35,338 bases of DNA from Porticoccus sp. (GTDB taxonomy: Bacteria; Pseudomonadota; Gammaproteobacteria; Pseudomonadales; Porticoccaceae), in NCBI GenBank assembly GCA_002733125.1, contig NVUM01000020.1:1-35338 (forward strand), written 5' to 3'. Numbering within the stretch: the first letter of the stretch is position 1; every line of letters starts with the position of its first letter. Shown one piece after another: positions 18,706 to 28,351 of the stretch. A model generated the notes under the pieces. The model saw nothing but the letters and a program-made list of their open reading frames with translations. It was not told the origin of the DNA and made no database searches. The position numbers and the translations under genes were made by a program.

Positions 18706-20538
18706 ATGAGCTCAAAAGAAGAGCTTTATAAAGTACTGGTTGAATCAGTTCCTTACGGCACCCTTTTCTTTGCTTACGGCGTCTGTATCGATGCCAACAA
18801 AAATGCACTTGCCCTGTTGGGCTGCGATCTCAAGCAGCTGGTGGGCGCTTCAGTGGACAGCATTACCGGTGACGAATCCACCGCGCTTGTCGATCTCAAG
18901 TTGCAACTGAAAAAGGCCTTGCGGGACCGTACTGAAAAGCTGGACTGGTCATGTCCCGGTCGTCCCGAAACTGTGGCTGTCAGTATTGTTTATGTGAGTG
19001 ACGACAATAGAGAACTGGTGGTGATGCTGCACACTCAGGAATTGGCCTGCGATGTTGCTTCACCCTCTGTCAGTGAGCCGGGATTCGTTGCCGGTGCTGA
19101 ATCACTCGAAAATGTCGAAGTTAGCTCCCCTGATGTGATATTGCCCGCCAGCGATATTTATGAGGGTGCTGGTGTTGTTGTCGATGATAGAGATGCCAGC
19201 AATCCAGGCGTCAAGCCTTGGGAGGAGTCTGCCAGGGATCACTATTATGACAGTCTTACCGGTTTGCCCAATCGGCAATTGCTGATTCAGTCCATCAGCC
19301 GGTATCTGGCTCTCCATGACAATCAGCCGATATGTGGTGCCCTGATGATTGTCGACCTTGATCACTTCAAGGATATTAATGATTCCTGGGGCAATGCTGT
19401 GGGAGATCAGGTGATCAAGAAGATTGGTCAGACGTTGTCTCGCCTTGCTACTGGGGGTAACGTGGTCGCCCGTATGAGCGGCGACGAGTTCGTGCTTTTC
19501 ATTCCCCATCTGTCTGATGACTTGTCAAAAGCCGCCTGGAGTGCGCAGTCGTTGGCCGAAAAGCTGGGTGAAATGGTTGCGAGCCCTCTGTTTCTCGATG
19601 GCCATGAAGTCATACTGACTGCAAGTGTCGGTATTGCACTTATTTCGGACAGCGGCATCAGTGCCGAGCGCGTACTCCAGTTTGCCGATACGGCCATGTA
19701 CGAGGCGAAGCGCAAGGGCCGCAACAGCATCGCTTTTTTTGATCCGTGCATCACGGAGAAAGCGCAACGACAGATTGGCATGAATACCCGATTGCGGAAG
19801 GCTATGGATAACCACGAGTTTGTGCTCTATATTCAGCCGCAAATTTCTGTTGAGACAGGACAGTTATTGGGTGGTGAGGCGCTATTGCGTTGGATGAACT
19901 CAGATAAAATAACCAACATGCCTTCGGAGTTTATTCCGGTACTTGAATCTTCCGGTCTGATCGTAGACGTGGGTCGGTGGGTCATTCGGACCTCTTGTGA
20001 GTACATCAGGAATTTTATTGATCAGGGAATCTGGCAAGACCACATGCGGCTCGGCATCAATATCAGCCCACGCCAGTTTCGCGATCCCCAGTTGCTGGAC
20101 ATCGTCCAGCACAGCATGAGCAGCTACAACATAGACCCGAGCTTCCTTAATTTCGAAGTGACTGAAAATCTGGTCATTGAGGATGTGGATGAGGCCATTC
20201 GCAAGATGGAGGCAATCAAGTCGCTGGGCTCCATGTTTTCAATTGATGACTTCGGCATTGGCTATTCCTCCATGATATACCTGAAACGTCTGCCGTTTGA
20301 CCAACTGAAGATTGATCGTGAGTTTATCCGAAATATTCATCGCGACCCCGAGAGTCGGGGTATCGTGGAAGCTATCATGGCTGTGTCAAAGCAGTATGGT
20401 TTGAAAGTTACCGCGGAAGGTGTCGAGACACCGGAAGCCCTTGAGATACTTCGGGAGCTGGGTTGCCATTCCTATCAGGGTGCCCACTTTAGTATGCCTA
20501 TTTCCTGTGAGCGTTTTACCAAACTGCTGGCTGCCTGA
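18706..20538 (+). CDS. PAS-like/GGDEF/EAL cyclic-di-GMP signalling protein
   Basis: This protein probably makes and/or degrades cyclic di-GMP. The ATG at 18706 has AAGGGG five bases upstream; the GTG at 18700 overlaps that site. Of 610 residues, 1-110 form a PAS-like sensor without membrane segments and 110-175 an acidic linker. The GGDEF domain at about 180-345 starts DSLTGLPNRQLL and has the signature as SGDEF (258-262) instead of GGDEF. The EAL domain (about 365-605) has intact metal and catalytic motifs: EALLRW at 391, NISPRQF, FEVTEN, DDFGIGYSS, QLKIDREF and TAEGVET. Phosphodiesterase activity is therefore likely. Cyclase activity is uncertain, although some SGDEF variants are active. 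It begins 38 bases after iscX, where ndk normally follows, so it may be expressed with the isc operon. Confidence 0.92.
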   Translation: MSSKEELYKVLVESVPYGTLFFAYGVCIDANKNALALLGCDLKQLVGASVDSITGDESTALVDLKLQLKKALRDRTEKLDWSCPGRPETVAVSIVYVSDDNRELVVMLHTQELACDVASPSVSEPGFVAGAESLENVEVSSPDVILPASDIYEGAGVVVDDRDASNPGVKPWEESARDHYYDSLTGLPNRQLLIQSISRYLALHDNQPICGALMIVDLDHFKDINDSWGNAVGDQVIKKIGQTLSRLATGGNVVARMSGDEFVLFIPHLSDDLSKAAWSAQSLAEKLGEMVASPLFLDGHEVILTASVGIALISDSGISAERVLQFADTAMYEAKRKGRNSIAFFDPCITEKAQRQIGMNTRLRKAMDNHEFVLYIQPQISVETGQLLGGEALLRWMNSDKITNMPSEFIPVLESSGLIVDVGRWVIRTSCEYIRNFIDQGIWQDHMRLGINISPRQFRDPQLLDIVQHSMSSYNIDPSFLNFEVTENLVIEDVDEAIRKMEAIKSLGSMFSIDDFGIGYSSMIYLKRLPFDQLKIDREFIRNIHRDPESRGIVEAIMAVSKQYGLKVTAEGVETPEALEILRELGCHSYQGAHFSMPISCERFTKLLAA

Positions 20539-20574
20539 CTTTCCAGAAGAATCGGAATTTACTTTTGCTCTTTC

Positions 20575-20603
20575 TTGTAACCCTTTGTACCAAAGCGTAA
20601 AAT
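20575..20603 (+). promoter_or_regulatory. Candidate sigma-70 promoter for ndk
   Basis: TTGTAA (20575-20580) and TAAAAT (20598-20603) are exactly 17 bases apart. Transcription would begin near 20610, about 78 bases before the ndk ATG. It would give the ndk-rlmN run independence from the damaged isc operon. Confidence 0.6.
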
Positions 20604-20687
20604 GGCGCCTTTTTAAACAGGCGTGTACGGTCGTATTTTGCGACCCTTTTCGCTTCTTTACCTGCCGCCATCTTTTGGAGACCCTAA

Positions 20688-21113
20688 ATGGCTATAGAAC
20701 GTACCCTTTCCATCATCAAGCCTGATGCTGTGAGCAAAAATGTTATTGGTCAGATTTATTCACGGTTTGAAAAGGCCGGCCTGAAAGTCGTTGCGGCAAA
20801 AATGATGCACCTCTCCGAAGAAAAAGCTGGTGGCTTTTATGCAGAGCACAAGGAGCGCCCGTTTTATGCCGATTTGGTGGGTTTTATGACCTCTGGTCCC
20901 GTCATGATTCAGGTGCTTGAAGGCGAAAATGCCGTGATTGTTAACCGCGACCTTATGGGCGCAACGAATCCGAAAGAAGCGGCAGTGGGCACTATTCGTG
21001 CAGACTTTGCCGAATCGATCGACGCCAATGCCGTGCACGGCTCAGATTCACCGGCCTCAGCTGCCCGTGAAATATCCTATTTCTTTAATGATGGTGAAAT
21101 TTGCCCACGCTAG
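20688..21113 (+). CDS. ndk: Nucleoside diphosphate kinase
   Basis: Ndk transfers the terminal phosphate of ATP to nucleoside diphosphates to balance NTP pools. The 141-residue product starts [14 protein letters not shown], has the phosphohistidine H117 in NAVHGSDS, and ends with [19 protein letters not shown] site lies before the ATG. Length and all motifs are ordinary. In Pseudomonas-type genomes it directly follows iscX; here a c-di-GMP gene separates them and ndk has its own likely promoter. Confidence 0.98.
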   Translation: MAIERTLSIIKPDAVSKNVIGQIYSRFEKAGLKVVAAKMMHLSEEKAGGFYAEHKERPFYADLVGFMTSGPVMIQVLEGENAVIVNRDLMGATNPKEAAVGTIRADFAESIDANAVHGSDSPASAAREISYFFNDGEICPR

Positions 21114-21150
21114 TTTCTGTCATTTCCGGTATCGCCGAGCAGAATAAGCC

Positions 21151-22317
21151 ATGAGCCCAATTCTTGCCGACGTCAATACCGCCGTTGAGCCCCAGGGGTT
21201 GAAAACCAATCTGCTGGGGCTTTCTGCTGAAAAATTGTCAGACTTTTTTGTTAATACGCTGGCAGAAAAGCCCTTCCGTGCTTCGCAAATATTGAAGTGG
21301 ATACACCAATTGGGTGTGGATGACTTTGATCAGATGACCAATCTGTCAAAACCCCTGCGGGAGAGACTCAAGCAAGTTGCCGAGATTCGCGCTCCGGAGG
21401 TGGTTTCCCAGCAGGATTCCACGGACGGTACTCGAAAATGGCTGATTCGCGTTGCTGGTGGCAGCTGCATTGAAGCAGTGTTCATTCCGGAAAAGGACCG
21501 AGGTACGCTCTGTGTCTCATCTCAGGTGGGCTGTTCGCTGGACTGTAGCTTTTGTGCAACCGGGAAACAGGGATTTAACCGAGACCTGACGGCCGCAGAA
21601 ATTATTGGTCAGGTCTGGATAGCTGCCAAATCTTTTGATTCCCTGGGTGCCGGAAAAGACCGGGTGGTGAGTAATGTTGTCATGATGGGAATGGGCGAGC
21701 CGCTACTCAACTTTGAGAACGTGGTCGACGCCATGGGTCTGATGCTTCATGACAATGCCTATGGACTGTCAAAGCGCCGGGTGACCTTGAGCACATCCGG
21801 TGTCGTTCCGGCACTGGATCGGCTCGGCGATGTTTCGGATGTCTCGCTGGCTATTTCTCTTCACGCACCCAACGATGCGTTGCGCGACCAGTTAGTGCCG
21901 ATTAATAAAAAATACCCGATTGCCATGTTGCTTGACTCCGCCCGTCGCTACCTTGACAAGATGCCTGACGTGCGCCGCAAGATTACTATTGAATATACGA
22001 TGATGGACCGGATAAATGATCGCGATGAGCATGCGCGGGAGTTGGCCATATTGCTGAAAGACATTCCCTGCAAAATCAACCTGATTCCGTTTAACCCGTT
22101 TACCGGTTCGTCCTACAGGCGAGTTACCAACACCGCGCTGAATCGTTTCAGGGATATCCTTCATCAGGAGGGATATACCGTGACTGTCCGAACGACTCGT
22201 GGAGACGACATTGCAGCAGCCTGTGGCCAGCTCGCCGGTACGGTGAACGACAGGACCCGTCGCAGTCAACGCTATCAACAAGAACAGCAAGTAGTGCCCG
22301 TGAGGTTTGTGGGTTGA
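21151..22317 (+). CDS. rlmN: Dual-specificity 23S rRNA (A2503) / tRNA (A37) C2-methyltransferase RlmN
   Basis: RlmN is a radical SAM enzyme that methylates C2 of A2503 in 23S rRNA and A37 of some tRNAs, using a protein-bound methyl carrier. The 388-residue product has the radical-SAM cluster motif CxxxCxxC at C128, C132 and C135 ([20 protein letters not shown]) and the second catalytic cysteine at C358 (AAACGQLAG). It also has [16 protein letters not shown] and [10 protein letters not shown]. The shortened upstream region shows only a weak ribosome site. The [4Fe-4S] cluster needed by this enzyme makes it one of several clients in this very window (with ispG and iscR) whose cluster supply is put in question by the broken ISC core. 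Confidence 0.97.
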   Translation: MSPILADVNTAVEPQGLKTNLLGLSAEKLSDFFVNTLAEKPFRASQILKWIHQLGVDDFDQMTNLSKPLRERLKQVAEIRAPEVVSQQDSTDGTRKWLIRVAGGSCIEAVFIPEKDRGTLCVSSQVGCSLDCSFCATGKQGFNRDLTAAEIIGQVWIAAKSFDSLGAGKDRVVSNVVMMGMGEPLLNFENVVDAMGLMLHDNAYGLSKRRVTLSTSGVVPALDRLGDVSDVSLAISLHAPNDALRDQLVPINKKYPIAMLLDSARRYLDKMPDVRRKITIEYTMMDRINDRDEHARELAILLKDIPCKINLIPFNPFTGSSYRRVTNTALNRFRDILHQEGYTVTVRTTRGDDIAAACGQLAGTVNDRTRRSQRYQQEQQVVPVRFVG

Positions 22318-22351
22318 TTATAACGTCGAGTGGGTCACAGGCGGCATGCGT

Positions 22352-23134
22352 ATGAAGCTGAAATTGTCCTCGGTATTTGTTGTTGTCGGGCTGCTGGCTG
22401 TGTTGCTTTCCGTCGGTTGTGCGACGACAAAGAGTAGTACCGGTGTTGATAAGCAGAAGGTACTGGAAAATCGCCTTGATCTCGCGATGGGGTATTTGAC
22501 GGGGGGTGATCATGAGCGCACCCGTTTCCATCTCAACAAAGCGATGGAGGTAGACAGTAGTTCTCCTGCTGTGCACGACGCCTGGGCATTGTTATATCAA
22601 CAGGAAAAAGAGTTTGAAGAAGCAGAGAGTCATTTTCGGAAGGCACTGAGCTACGACCCGGAATTTACCCGAGGGCGCAATAACTACGGTATGTTCCTGT
22701 TGAACATGGATCGCTTCGAAGATGCCTATGATCAGTTTCTGAAAGGCTCCGAGGACCTCGGTTACCCCAGGCGAGCTGAACTTTTTCTCAAGGTTGGTGT
22801 GACGGCGCTACAGCTAAACAAGCTGTCAGAGGCTGAATCTGCTTTTGAGAAAGCGCTGGATCTGGATTCACGAATGTCTCTGGCACATATCGAGTTGGCT
22901 GATCTGGCTTTCAGGCGGGGTGACTATCAACTGGCACAGCAACGGTTAAACCAATACAACAGTACCAGAAACAGCCCTACTCCCCGGGGTCTTTGGCTGG
23001 GAGTCAGGCTTGCGGATAAACTGGGTAATAGTGATGCAGAGGCTAGTCAGGGGCTGGTGTTGAGGAACCTTTTTCCTGATTCGCGGGAGAATCAGGAATA
23101 CAAAAACTGGTTGAATAATGAGCAAAAACCTTAG
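22352..23134 (+). CDS. pilW: Type IV pilus assembly lipoprotein PilW/PilF (TPR protein)
   Basis: PilW/PilF is an outer-membrane lipoprotein that helps the secretin PilQ assemble for type IV pili. The start at 22352 is chosen because AGGCGG lies seven bases upstream; ATG 22346 is possible. The 260-residue product has a signal peptide ending in the lipobox LSVGC and several tetratricopeptide repeats across residues about 35-190 (for example EEAESHFRKALSYDPEFTRG and AESAFEKALDLDSRMSLAHI). It lies between rlmN and rodZ as in Pseudomonas. Its end overlaps the rodZ start by 17 bases. Confidence 0.9.
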   Translation: MKLKLSSVFVVVGLLAVLLSVGCATTKSSTGVDKQKVLENRLDLAMGYLTGGDHERTRFHLNKAMEVDSSSPAVHDAWALLYQQEKEFEEAESHFRKALSYDPEFTRGRNNYGMFLLNMDRFEDAYDQFLKGSEDLGYPRRAELFLKVGVTALQLNKLSEAESAFEKALDLDSRMSLAHIELADLAFRRGDYQLAQQRLNQYNSTRNSPTPRGLWLGVRLADKLGNSDAEASQGLVLRNLFPDSRENQEYKNWLNNEQKP

Positions 23135-23951
23135 CGAAGAACCATTGCAGCAACCTGTGCCGGAAAAAACTTCGCCAGGGGAAGTCCTGCGTCGGACCAG
23201 AAGGGAGCGCGGGCTAAGTATCGAGGACGTCATTGGGGGAATCGGTATAACGAGGGCGACCTTGAATGCGCTGGAAAATGATGATTTTGACCGTTTGCCA
23301 TCGCCTCTTTTCGTCAAAGGTTACGTCAAAAGCTACTGTGCCTTATTGGGCCTCCCTGATCAGGAGTTGCTTCTAAACCTCGAGCAGTCGATGAGTGAGC
23401 AGGGTATTTATCAGCGAGAACCCGCCATAAAATTCCCGCCCGCACCAAATAGAATCGGCCGTTTCTTAAAAAATGTCCTTCCTATGGTGGTGGTGACCAT
23501 TTTGATTTTGATTGCATTACTGCTGGTCATTCAAGTGGCTGATAAAGTTAAATTACCTTTTTTGGACAGTGGCAAACCGTTGCTCGGTTCAGCAAAATCC
23601 ACTGTTCTCAGTATGAAACCGGCAATGGCCTCAATGATGGATCAGGAGGTCAAGATCAAGGGGTCATCCGATGCGATAGATAAGCAGGATAATCCGCAGA
23701 CGATGACGATCAACGTCACCCAACAGAGCTGGATAGAGGTGTTCGATGCCGCTGGTGATCTTTTGCTTGCTGACCTCCAGCCATCGGGAACACGACTAGA
23801 GGTAACCGGTGATGCACCTTTTAAAGTGAACTTGGGTTATGCGCAGGGTGTGGAAATTCATTACGGCGGTAAAGTGGTGCCGGTATCCAATATCGCTGCA
23901 GATAATACGGCTTTTATTAACGTCGGTCTTGAATCTGATCTGGAAAATTGA
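23118..23951 (+). CDS. rodZ: Cytoskeleton protein RodZ
   Basis: RodZ is a bitopic inner-membrane protein that links MreB to the elongation machinery and so sets rod shape. The 277-residue product has a cytoplasmic helix-turn-helix domain at residues about 15-95 (SPGEVLRRTRRERGLSIEDV, LENDDFDRLPSPLFVKGYVK), one membrane segment at about 118-140 (VLPMVVVTILILIALLLVI), and a periplasmic linker. The DUF4115 domain starts with VTQQSWIEVFDAAGDLLLAD. It overlaps pilW by 17 bases and precedes ispG by six, in the conserved pilW-rodZ-ispG-hisS order. Confidence 0.95.
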   Translation: MSKNLSEEPLQQPVPEKTSPGEVLRRTRRERGLSIEDVIGGIGITRATLNALENDDFDRLPSPLFVKGYVKSYCALLGLPDQELLLNLEQSMSEQGIYQREPAIKFPPAPNRIGRFLKNVLPMVVVTILILIALLLVIQVADKVKLPFLDSGKPLLGSAKSTVLSMKPAMASMMDQEVKIKGSSDAIDKQDNPQTMTINVTQQSWIEVFDAAGDLLLADLQPSGTRLEVTGDAPFKVNLGYAQGVEIHYGGKVVPVSNIAADNTAFINVGLESDLEN

Positions 23952-23957
23952 AAGGTT

Positions 23958-25070
23958 ATGCAATCCCTGTCACCCATTGTAAGAAGAAAATCACGTCAGA
24001 TTATGGTGGGCAATGTGCCTGTGGGTGGTGATGCGCCTATAACCATTCAAAGCATGACTAATACAGAAACTACTGACGTGGCGGCCACGGTCTCACAGAT
24101 CAATCGGCTGATTGCCGCAGGTGCTGACATTGTCAGGGTGTCCGTGCCCTCTATGGAGGCGGCAGAGGCGTTTGGCGCTATCCGCAAACAGGTTGCGGTG
24201 CCTTTGGTGGCCGATATTCACTTCGATTATCGTATTGCCCTCAGAGTGGCAGATCTCGGGGTGGACTGTCTACGCATAAATCCGGGCAACATAGGACGTG
24301 AAAAACGTGTTCAGGCTGTCGTTGATAAAGCGCGGGACCTGAATATTCCGATCCGGATTGGTGTCAATGCTGGCTCGCTGGAAAAAGATCTACAAAAAAA
24401 ATACGGTGAGCCGACGCCGGACGCACTGGTTGAGTCCGCGATGAGGCATGTTGAGATTCTCGACAAGCTCAACTTTCATAACTTCAAGCTGAGCCTGAAA
24501 GCTTCAGATATTTTCATGGCTGTGGCCGCGTATCGAAAAATTGCCACTATGATTGATAACCCCTTGCATCTGGGGATCACTGAAGCAGGTGGCTTGCGTG
24601 GTGGAACGGTCAAATCCTCTATTGGTCTTGGTTTGCTTTTGATGGATGGTATCGGTGATACCATCCGCGTATCGCTTGCCGCCGACCCCGTGGAGGAGGT
24701 TAAGGTCGGCTGGGACATGCTGAAAAGTCTCAGATTGCGTAGCAAAGGGGTTAACTTTATAGCCTGCCCCAGCTGTTCCCGACAAAATTTTGACGTCATC
24801 AAAACCATGAATGAATTGGAGTTACGTCTTGAAGATATTACGACTCCGATAGATGTGGCTGTTATCGGCTGTATCGTCAATGGCCCGGGAGAAGCAAAGG
24901 AAGTCGACCTCGGCCTGACTGGAGGTACGCCCAATAACCTGGTTTATATCGATGGCAAGCCAAGCCAGAAGCTTTCCCAGAACAATTTGGTGGATGAGCT
25001 TGAAAACTTAATTCGCAACAAAGCTGCCCTCAAAGCGGCACAACAAGAAAATCTGATAGCGAAATCCTGA
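23958..25070 (+). CDS. ispG: 4-hydroxy-3-methylbut-2-en-1-yl diphosphate synthase IspG (flavodoxin/ferredoxin-dependent)
   Basis: IspG reductively opens the cyclic diphosphate made by IspF to HMBDP, the sixth step of the MEP pathway. The 370-residue product has a TIM-barrel domain starting [19 protein letters not shown] and a C-terminal ferredoxin-reductase-like domain. The three [4Fe-4S] cysteines are C270 and C273 ([11 protein letters not shown]) and C305 ([10 protein letters not shown]), and the cluster glutamate is E312. It is intact. This essential Fe-S enzyme needs cluster delivery, so the cell must have working Fe-S assembly elsewhere. Its stop overlaps the hisS start by one base. Confidence 0.97.
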   Translation: MQSLSPIVRRKSRQIMVGNVPVGGDAPITIQSMTNTETTDVAATVSQINRLIAAGADIVRVSVPSMEAAEAFGAIRKQVAVPLVADIHFDYRIALRVADLGVDCLRINPGNIGREKRVQAVVDKARDLNIPIRIGVNAGSLEKDLQKKYGEPTPDALVESAMRHVEILDKLNFHNFKLSLKASDIFMAVAAYRKIATMIDNPLHLGITEAGGLRGGTVKSSIGLGLLLMDGIGDTIRVSLAADPVEEVKVGWDMLKSLRLRSKGVNFIACPSCSRQNFDVIKTMNELELRLEDITTPIDVAVIGCIVNGPGEAKEVDLGLTGGTPNNLVYIDGKPSQKLSQNNLVDELENLIRNKAALKAAQQENLIAKS

Positions 25071-26356
25071 TGAAAAAAATGCAATCCATTCGGGGTATGA
25101 ATGATCTACTCCCCGAAGAGTCACCTGTTTGGCAATACCTCGAACGCTCAGTTGCGGATTTACTGGCACGATATGGTTACCGGGAAATTCGTTTTCCGGT
25201 CATTGAATCGACTGATCTGTTCAAGCGTTCAATAGGGGAGGTGACGGACATTGTCGAAAAGGAAATGTATACCTTTAATGATCGCAATGGTGAGAGTCTT
25301 ACCCTGCGTCCTGAAGGTACAGCAGGTTGTGTTCGTGCCTGTGAACAGCACGGCCTACTTTATAATCAGACTCAACGGCTTTGGTATCAGGGACCGATGT
25401 TCCGTTATGAGCGTCCTCAAAAAGGTCGTCTTCGACAGTTTCACCAGATAGGTGTCGAAGTGTTTGGCCTCAATGGTCCCGATATCGATGCCGAATTGCT
25501 GGCAATGACATGGCGACTTTGGCAACAGCTTGGCATTGACCAGCAGGTTATCCTTCAGATCAACTCTCTGGGCACAACGGCATCGAGGGCGCTCTATCGT
25601 GATGCGCTGGTCGAGTATCTGATGCGACACAAGGGCAGTCTGGATGAAGACAGCCAGCGGCGGCTGCACAGCAATCCGATGCGTATCCTCGACAGCAAAA
25701 ACCCGGCAGTTCAAGCCGTTCTTGATGGAGCGCCCGTTCTGGACGATTTCCTGGATGAGGAATCATTGTTCCATTTCCGGCAATTGCAGGCATTGCTCAA
25801 TCAGGCCGGTGTGCCCTATCAGATAAATAATCGCCTTGTCAGAGGTCTTGATTATTATGGCAAGACTGTCTTTGAGTGGGTTACCGATGCGTTGGGGGCC
25901 CAGGGAGCCGTCTGTGCCGGTGGTCGCTATGATGGCCTGGTTGAACAGTTAGGAGGCAAACACACCCCTGCCGTTGGTTTTGCCATGGGGCTGGAGCGGT
26001 TGGTATTGTTGCTTGACGCGGCTGGTGTGGTGCCGGATAGTATCGCCCGGCAACTGGACGTCTATCTGGTTGCAGTAGGTGACGTGCAGGGTAAAGCCAT
26101 TCAATTGGGTGAAAAGCTGCGGACTCAGTGCCCACAATTGCGCCTACTTAACCACTGTGGCGGTGGTGGTTTCAAGGCACAAGTGAAGAGAGCTGACAAG
26201 AGTGGCGCGCTGGTGGCCCTGATCCTTGGTGAGGATGAAGTGGTCAACGATTGCGTTACGGTTAAATTTCTGCGTGAAGACAGACCGCAGGAAAGCATTG
26301 CCATTGATAGTGCGGTGGCGTTTTTAAAGCGTATTTTTTTGGTTAACAGGAGCTAG
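25070..26356 (+). CDS. hisS: Histidyl-tRNA synthetase HisS
   Basis: HisS charges tRNA(His). The 428-residue class II synthetase starts [20 protein letters not shown] and has motif 2 ([20 protein letters not shown]), the histidine-binding [12 protein letters not shown] and [14 protein letters not shown], and motif 3 ([12 protein letters not shown]). The C-terminal anticodon domain begins near residue 330. The ATG overlaps the ispG stop (TGATG). In-frame ATG 25079 is possible but the first is kept because of the overlap. Confidence 0.98.
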   Translation: MKKMQSIRGMNDLLPEESPVWQYLERSVADLLARYGYREIRFPVIESTDLFKRSIGEVTDIVEKEMYTFNDRNGESLTLRPEGTAGCVRACEQHGLLYNQTQRLWYQGPMFRYERPQKGRLRQFHQIGVEVFGLNGPDIDAELLAMTWRLWQQLGIDQQVILQINSLGTTASRALYRDALVEYLMRHKGSLDEDSQRRLHSNPMRILDSKNPAVQAVLDGAPVLDDFLDEESLFHFRQLQALLNQAGVPYQINNRLVRGLDYYGKTVFEWVTDALGAQGAVCAGGRYDGLVEQLGGKHTPAVGFAMGLERLVLLLDAAGVVPDSIARQLDVYLVAVGDVQGKAIQLGEKLRTQCPQLRLLNHCGGGGFKAQVKRADKSGALVALILGEDEVVNDCVTVKFLREDRPQESIAIDSAVAFLKRIFLVNRS

Positions 26357-26358
26357 TT

Positions 26359-27063
26359 GTGGCGGAACATCTCAGTGATGAGGAACAGCTTGAAAGTTTT
26401 AAACGCTGGTTTAAAGAAAATGGTCTTTCCACGATTGTCGTTGTCGTATTGGCTGCCGGTGGTTATTTCGGGTGGGAGTTCTGGAAAGGCTATAGTGAGA
26501 AAACGGCGCAGGCTGCTTCCATTATCTATCAGCAAATGATGGACACTGCGCTGGTTGACCCTGGTAAGCGCCTCAATGATAGCCAAAAAGATGAAATCAG
26601 TGATCTGGCTGTTCAGCTAAAAAAAGATTATTCAGGAACACAGTATGCCCGTTATGCCGCTATGTTATTGGCCAGGCTGGCTGTCGAAGATGGTGAGTTT
26701 GAAACAGCTGCCGAGCAGCTACACTGGGCAGACAAAGGAGCTGATGAGGGGCTGTCACTGGTGATAGGGTTGAGATTGGCACGTATTGAAGCTGTCCGGG
26801 GAAATATAGATGCTGCCATAGAAATGCTGAATATCAAGGATGCAAAAACGATGACCAGTGCCTATGCCGAAGCGCGGGGTGATTTTTATTTGATGAAAGA
26901 TGATCGGGATTCTGCTCACAGCGCTTACCTGCAGGCTTTGCAGTCTGTTGCACAAAATGACAACCAGAGCCGCTCCATTATCGAACTCAAGCTGAAGCAT
27001 GTGGCTCCGGCTTCAGAAAACGAGGCTATTTCGATGGGTGCTTCCTCGGAGAACAAGGAATGA
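26359..27063 (+). CDS. yfgM: YfgM family ancillary translocon protein
   Basis: YfgM is an inner-membrane protein associated with the Sec translocon and periplasmic chaperones. The 234-residue product begins at GTG with AGGAG six bases upstream. It has a short acidic cytoplasmic end (DEEQLESFKRWFKENG), one membrane segment at about residues 23-42 (STIVVVVLAAGGYFGWEFW), and a periplasmic TPR-like helical domain. It sits between hisS and bamB as in E. coli and Pseudomonas, with a four-base ATGA overlap with bamB. Confidence 0.93.
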   Translation: MAEHLSDEEQLESFKRWFKENGLSTIVVVVLAAGGYFGWEFWKGYSEKTAQAASIIYQQMMDTALVDPGKRLNDSQKDEISDLAVQLKKDYSGTQYARYAAMLLARLAVEDGEFETAAEQLHWADKGADEGLSLVIGLRLARIEAVRGNIDAAIEMLNIKDAKTMTSAYAEARGDFYLMKDDRDSAHSAYLQALQSVAQNDNQSRSIIELKLKHVAPASENEAISMGASSENKE

Positions 27064-28220
27064 GAAACCTGTTATGCCTTTTTCTTGCCTCATTACTGGT
27101 TTCAGGCTGTGGCCCCTTAAAAAATCTCGGCAGTAGCGGCAATGCGTCAGAAAAAACCGGCCCGGCGGCACTCGTTGCTTTTGAACAGGAAGTAAACATA
27201 ACCAAACTGTGGTCGACCAACACCTTGGGTGAGTATACGTCCATCAACGGCGGGATTCGCCCGGTATTGGCTGCTGGCGTTATCTATGCCGCAGATAGTG
27301 GTGGTAATGTTGTTGCAGTTGATGCGGGCACAGGTAAGCAGATTTGGAAAAAAAGCCTCGATTCACCACTGGCTGGTGGAGTTGGCCTCGGCGGTAACCT
27401 GCTGGTTGTGGCGGGCACAGATGGTGATGTATTTGCGTTGGAAGCCGAAACCGGCGAACAACGATGGAGTGCCCGGGTTACGAGTGAAGTTTTGGCCGCT
27501 CCGGCAGTGAATAACGCCGTTGTCGTCGTGCAAAGCCATGATGGAAAGCTGGTGGGCTTACAAGCCTCCAATGGTGAAAGGCGATGGCAGTATGAAATTG
27601 ACTCCCCTATTCTAACCCTGCGAGGCACCAGTCCCCCGATTCTGTCAGACGATATGCTGATAGCCGGTTTTGCAAATGGAAAAATCGTGGCGTTGGCAGC
27701 TGACTCCGGTTCTCTCCTTTGGGAGAATCGGCTGGCCATTCCTCAGGGCCGAACCGAGCTTGAGCGACTGATTGATATTGATGGACGTGCTGTGCTGGTG
27801 GATGAGGTGGTCTATGCCTCTTCTTATCAGGGGCGGGTTGGTGCTATTGCAAAGGCCACAGGACGTGGTATCTGGTACCAGGATTCTTCTTCAGTTCATG
27901 ACTTGGCCTACGGTCTTGGACAGGTGTATTCAGTGCAGAAAGACGATGAAGTCCGTGCAATCAGAGGTAATAGTGGACAGACACTCTGGAGTAATGATCA
28001 GCTGAGATTACGTAAGTTAAACAGTCCGGTTACCATTGAAGCCAATCTGGCAGTGGCAGATGCAGAGGGTTACCTTCATTTGCTATCACAAACTGATGGC
28101 CGATTTGTTGCACGGGTGAAAGTTGATGGTGATGGGGTTACTGCTCCCATGATTGCTGACGGACAAAAACTTTATGTGCAAGATAACGGTGGCGGGTTGA
28201 CCGCTTATCAGTTTGACTGA
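27060..28220 (+). CDS. bamB: Outer-membrane assembly lipoprotein BamB
   Basis: BamB is a lipoprotein of the BAM complex that inserts beta-barrel proteins into the outer membrane. The 386-residue product has a signal peptide with lipobox LLVSGC (C17). An eight-bladed PQQ-like beta-propeller follows, with repeats such as VVAVDAGTGKQIWKKSL, VFALEAETGEQRWSARV, LVGLQASNGERRWQYEI and IVALAADSGSLLWENRL. Length is standard. It starts on the yfgM stop (ATGA). Confidence 0.96.
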   Translation: MRNLLCLFLASLLVSGCGPLKNLGSSGNASEKTGPAALVAFEQEVNITKLWSTNTLGEYTSINGGIRPVLAAGVIYAADSGGNVVAVDAGTGKQIWKKSLDSPLAGGVGLGGNLLVVAGTDGDVFALEAETGEQRWSARVTSEVLAAPAVNNAVVVVQSHDGKLVGLQASNGERRWQYEIDSPILTLRGTSPPILSDDMLIAGFANGKIVALAADSGSLLWENRLAIPQGRTELERLIDIDGRAVLVDEVVYASSYQGRVGAIAKATGRGIWYQDSSSVHDLAYGLGQVYSVQKDDEVRAIRGNSGQTLWSNDQLRLRKLNSPVTIEANLAVADAEGYLHLLSQTDGRFVARVKVDGDGVTAPMIADGQKLYVQDNGGGLTAYQFD

Positions 28221-28351
28221 AACCGCCATTGAACAGCCGATCTGTTTGATACTTTGAGATCTCTGCATAGGCAGTCCTTGCCGGCCAGTTGTATGCTGGT
28301 GTTGCTAATAGCCATTCACCGAGCTAAGAAACCATCAATGGGTATAAATAA

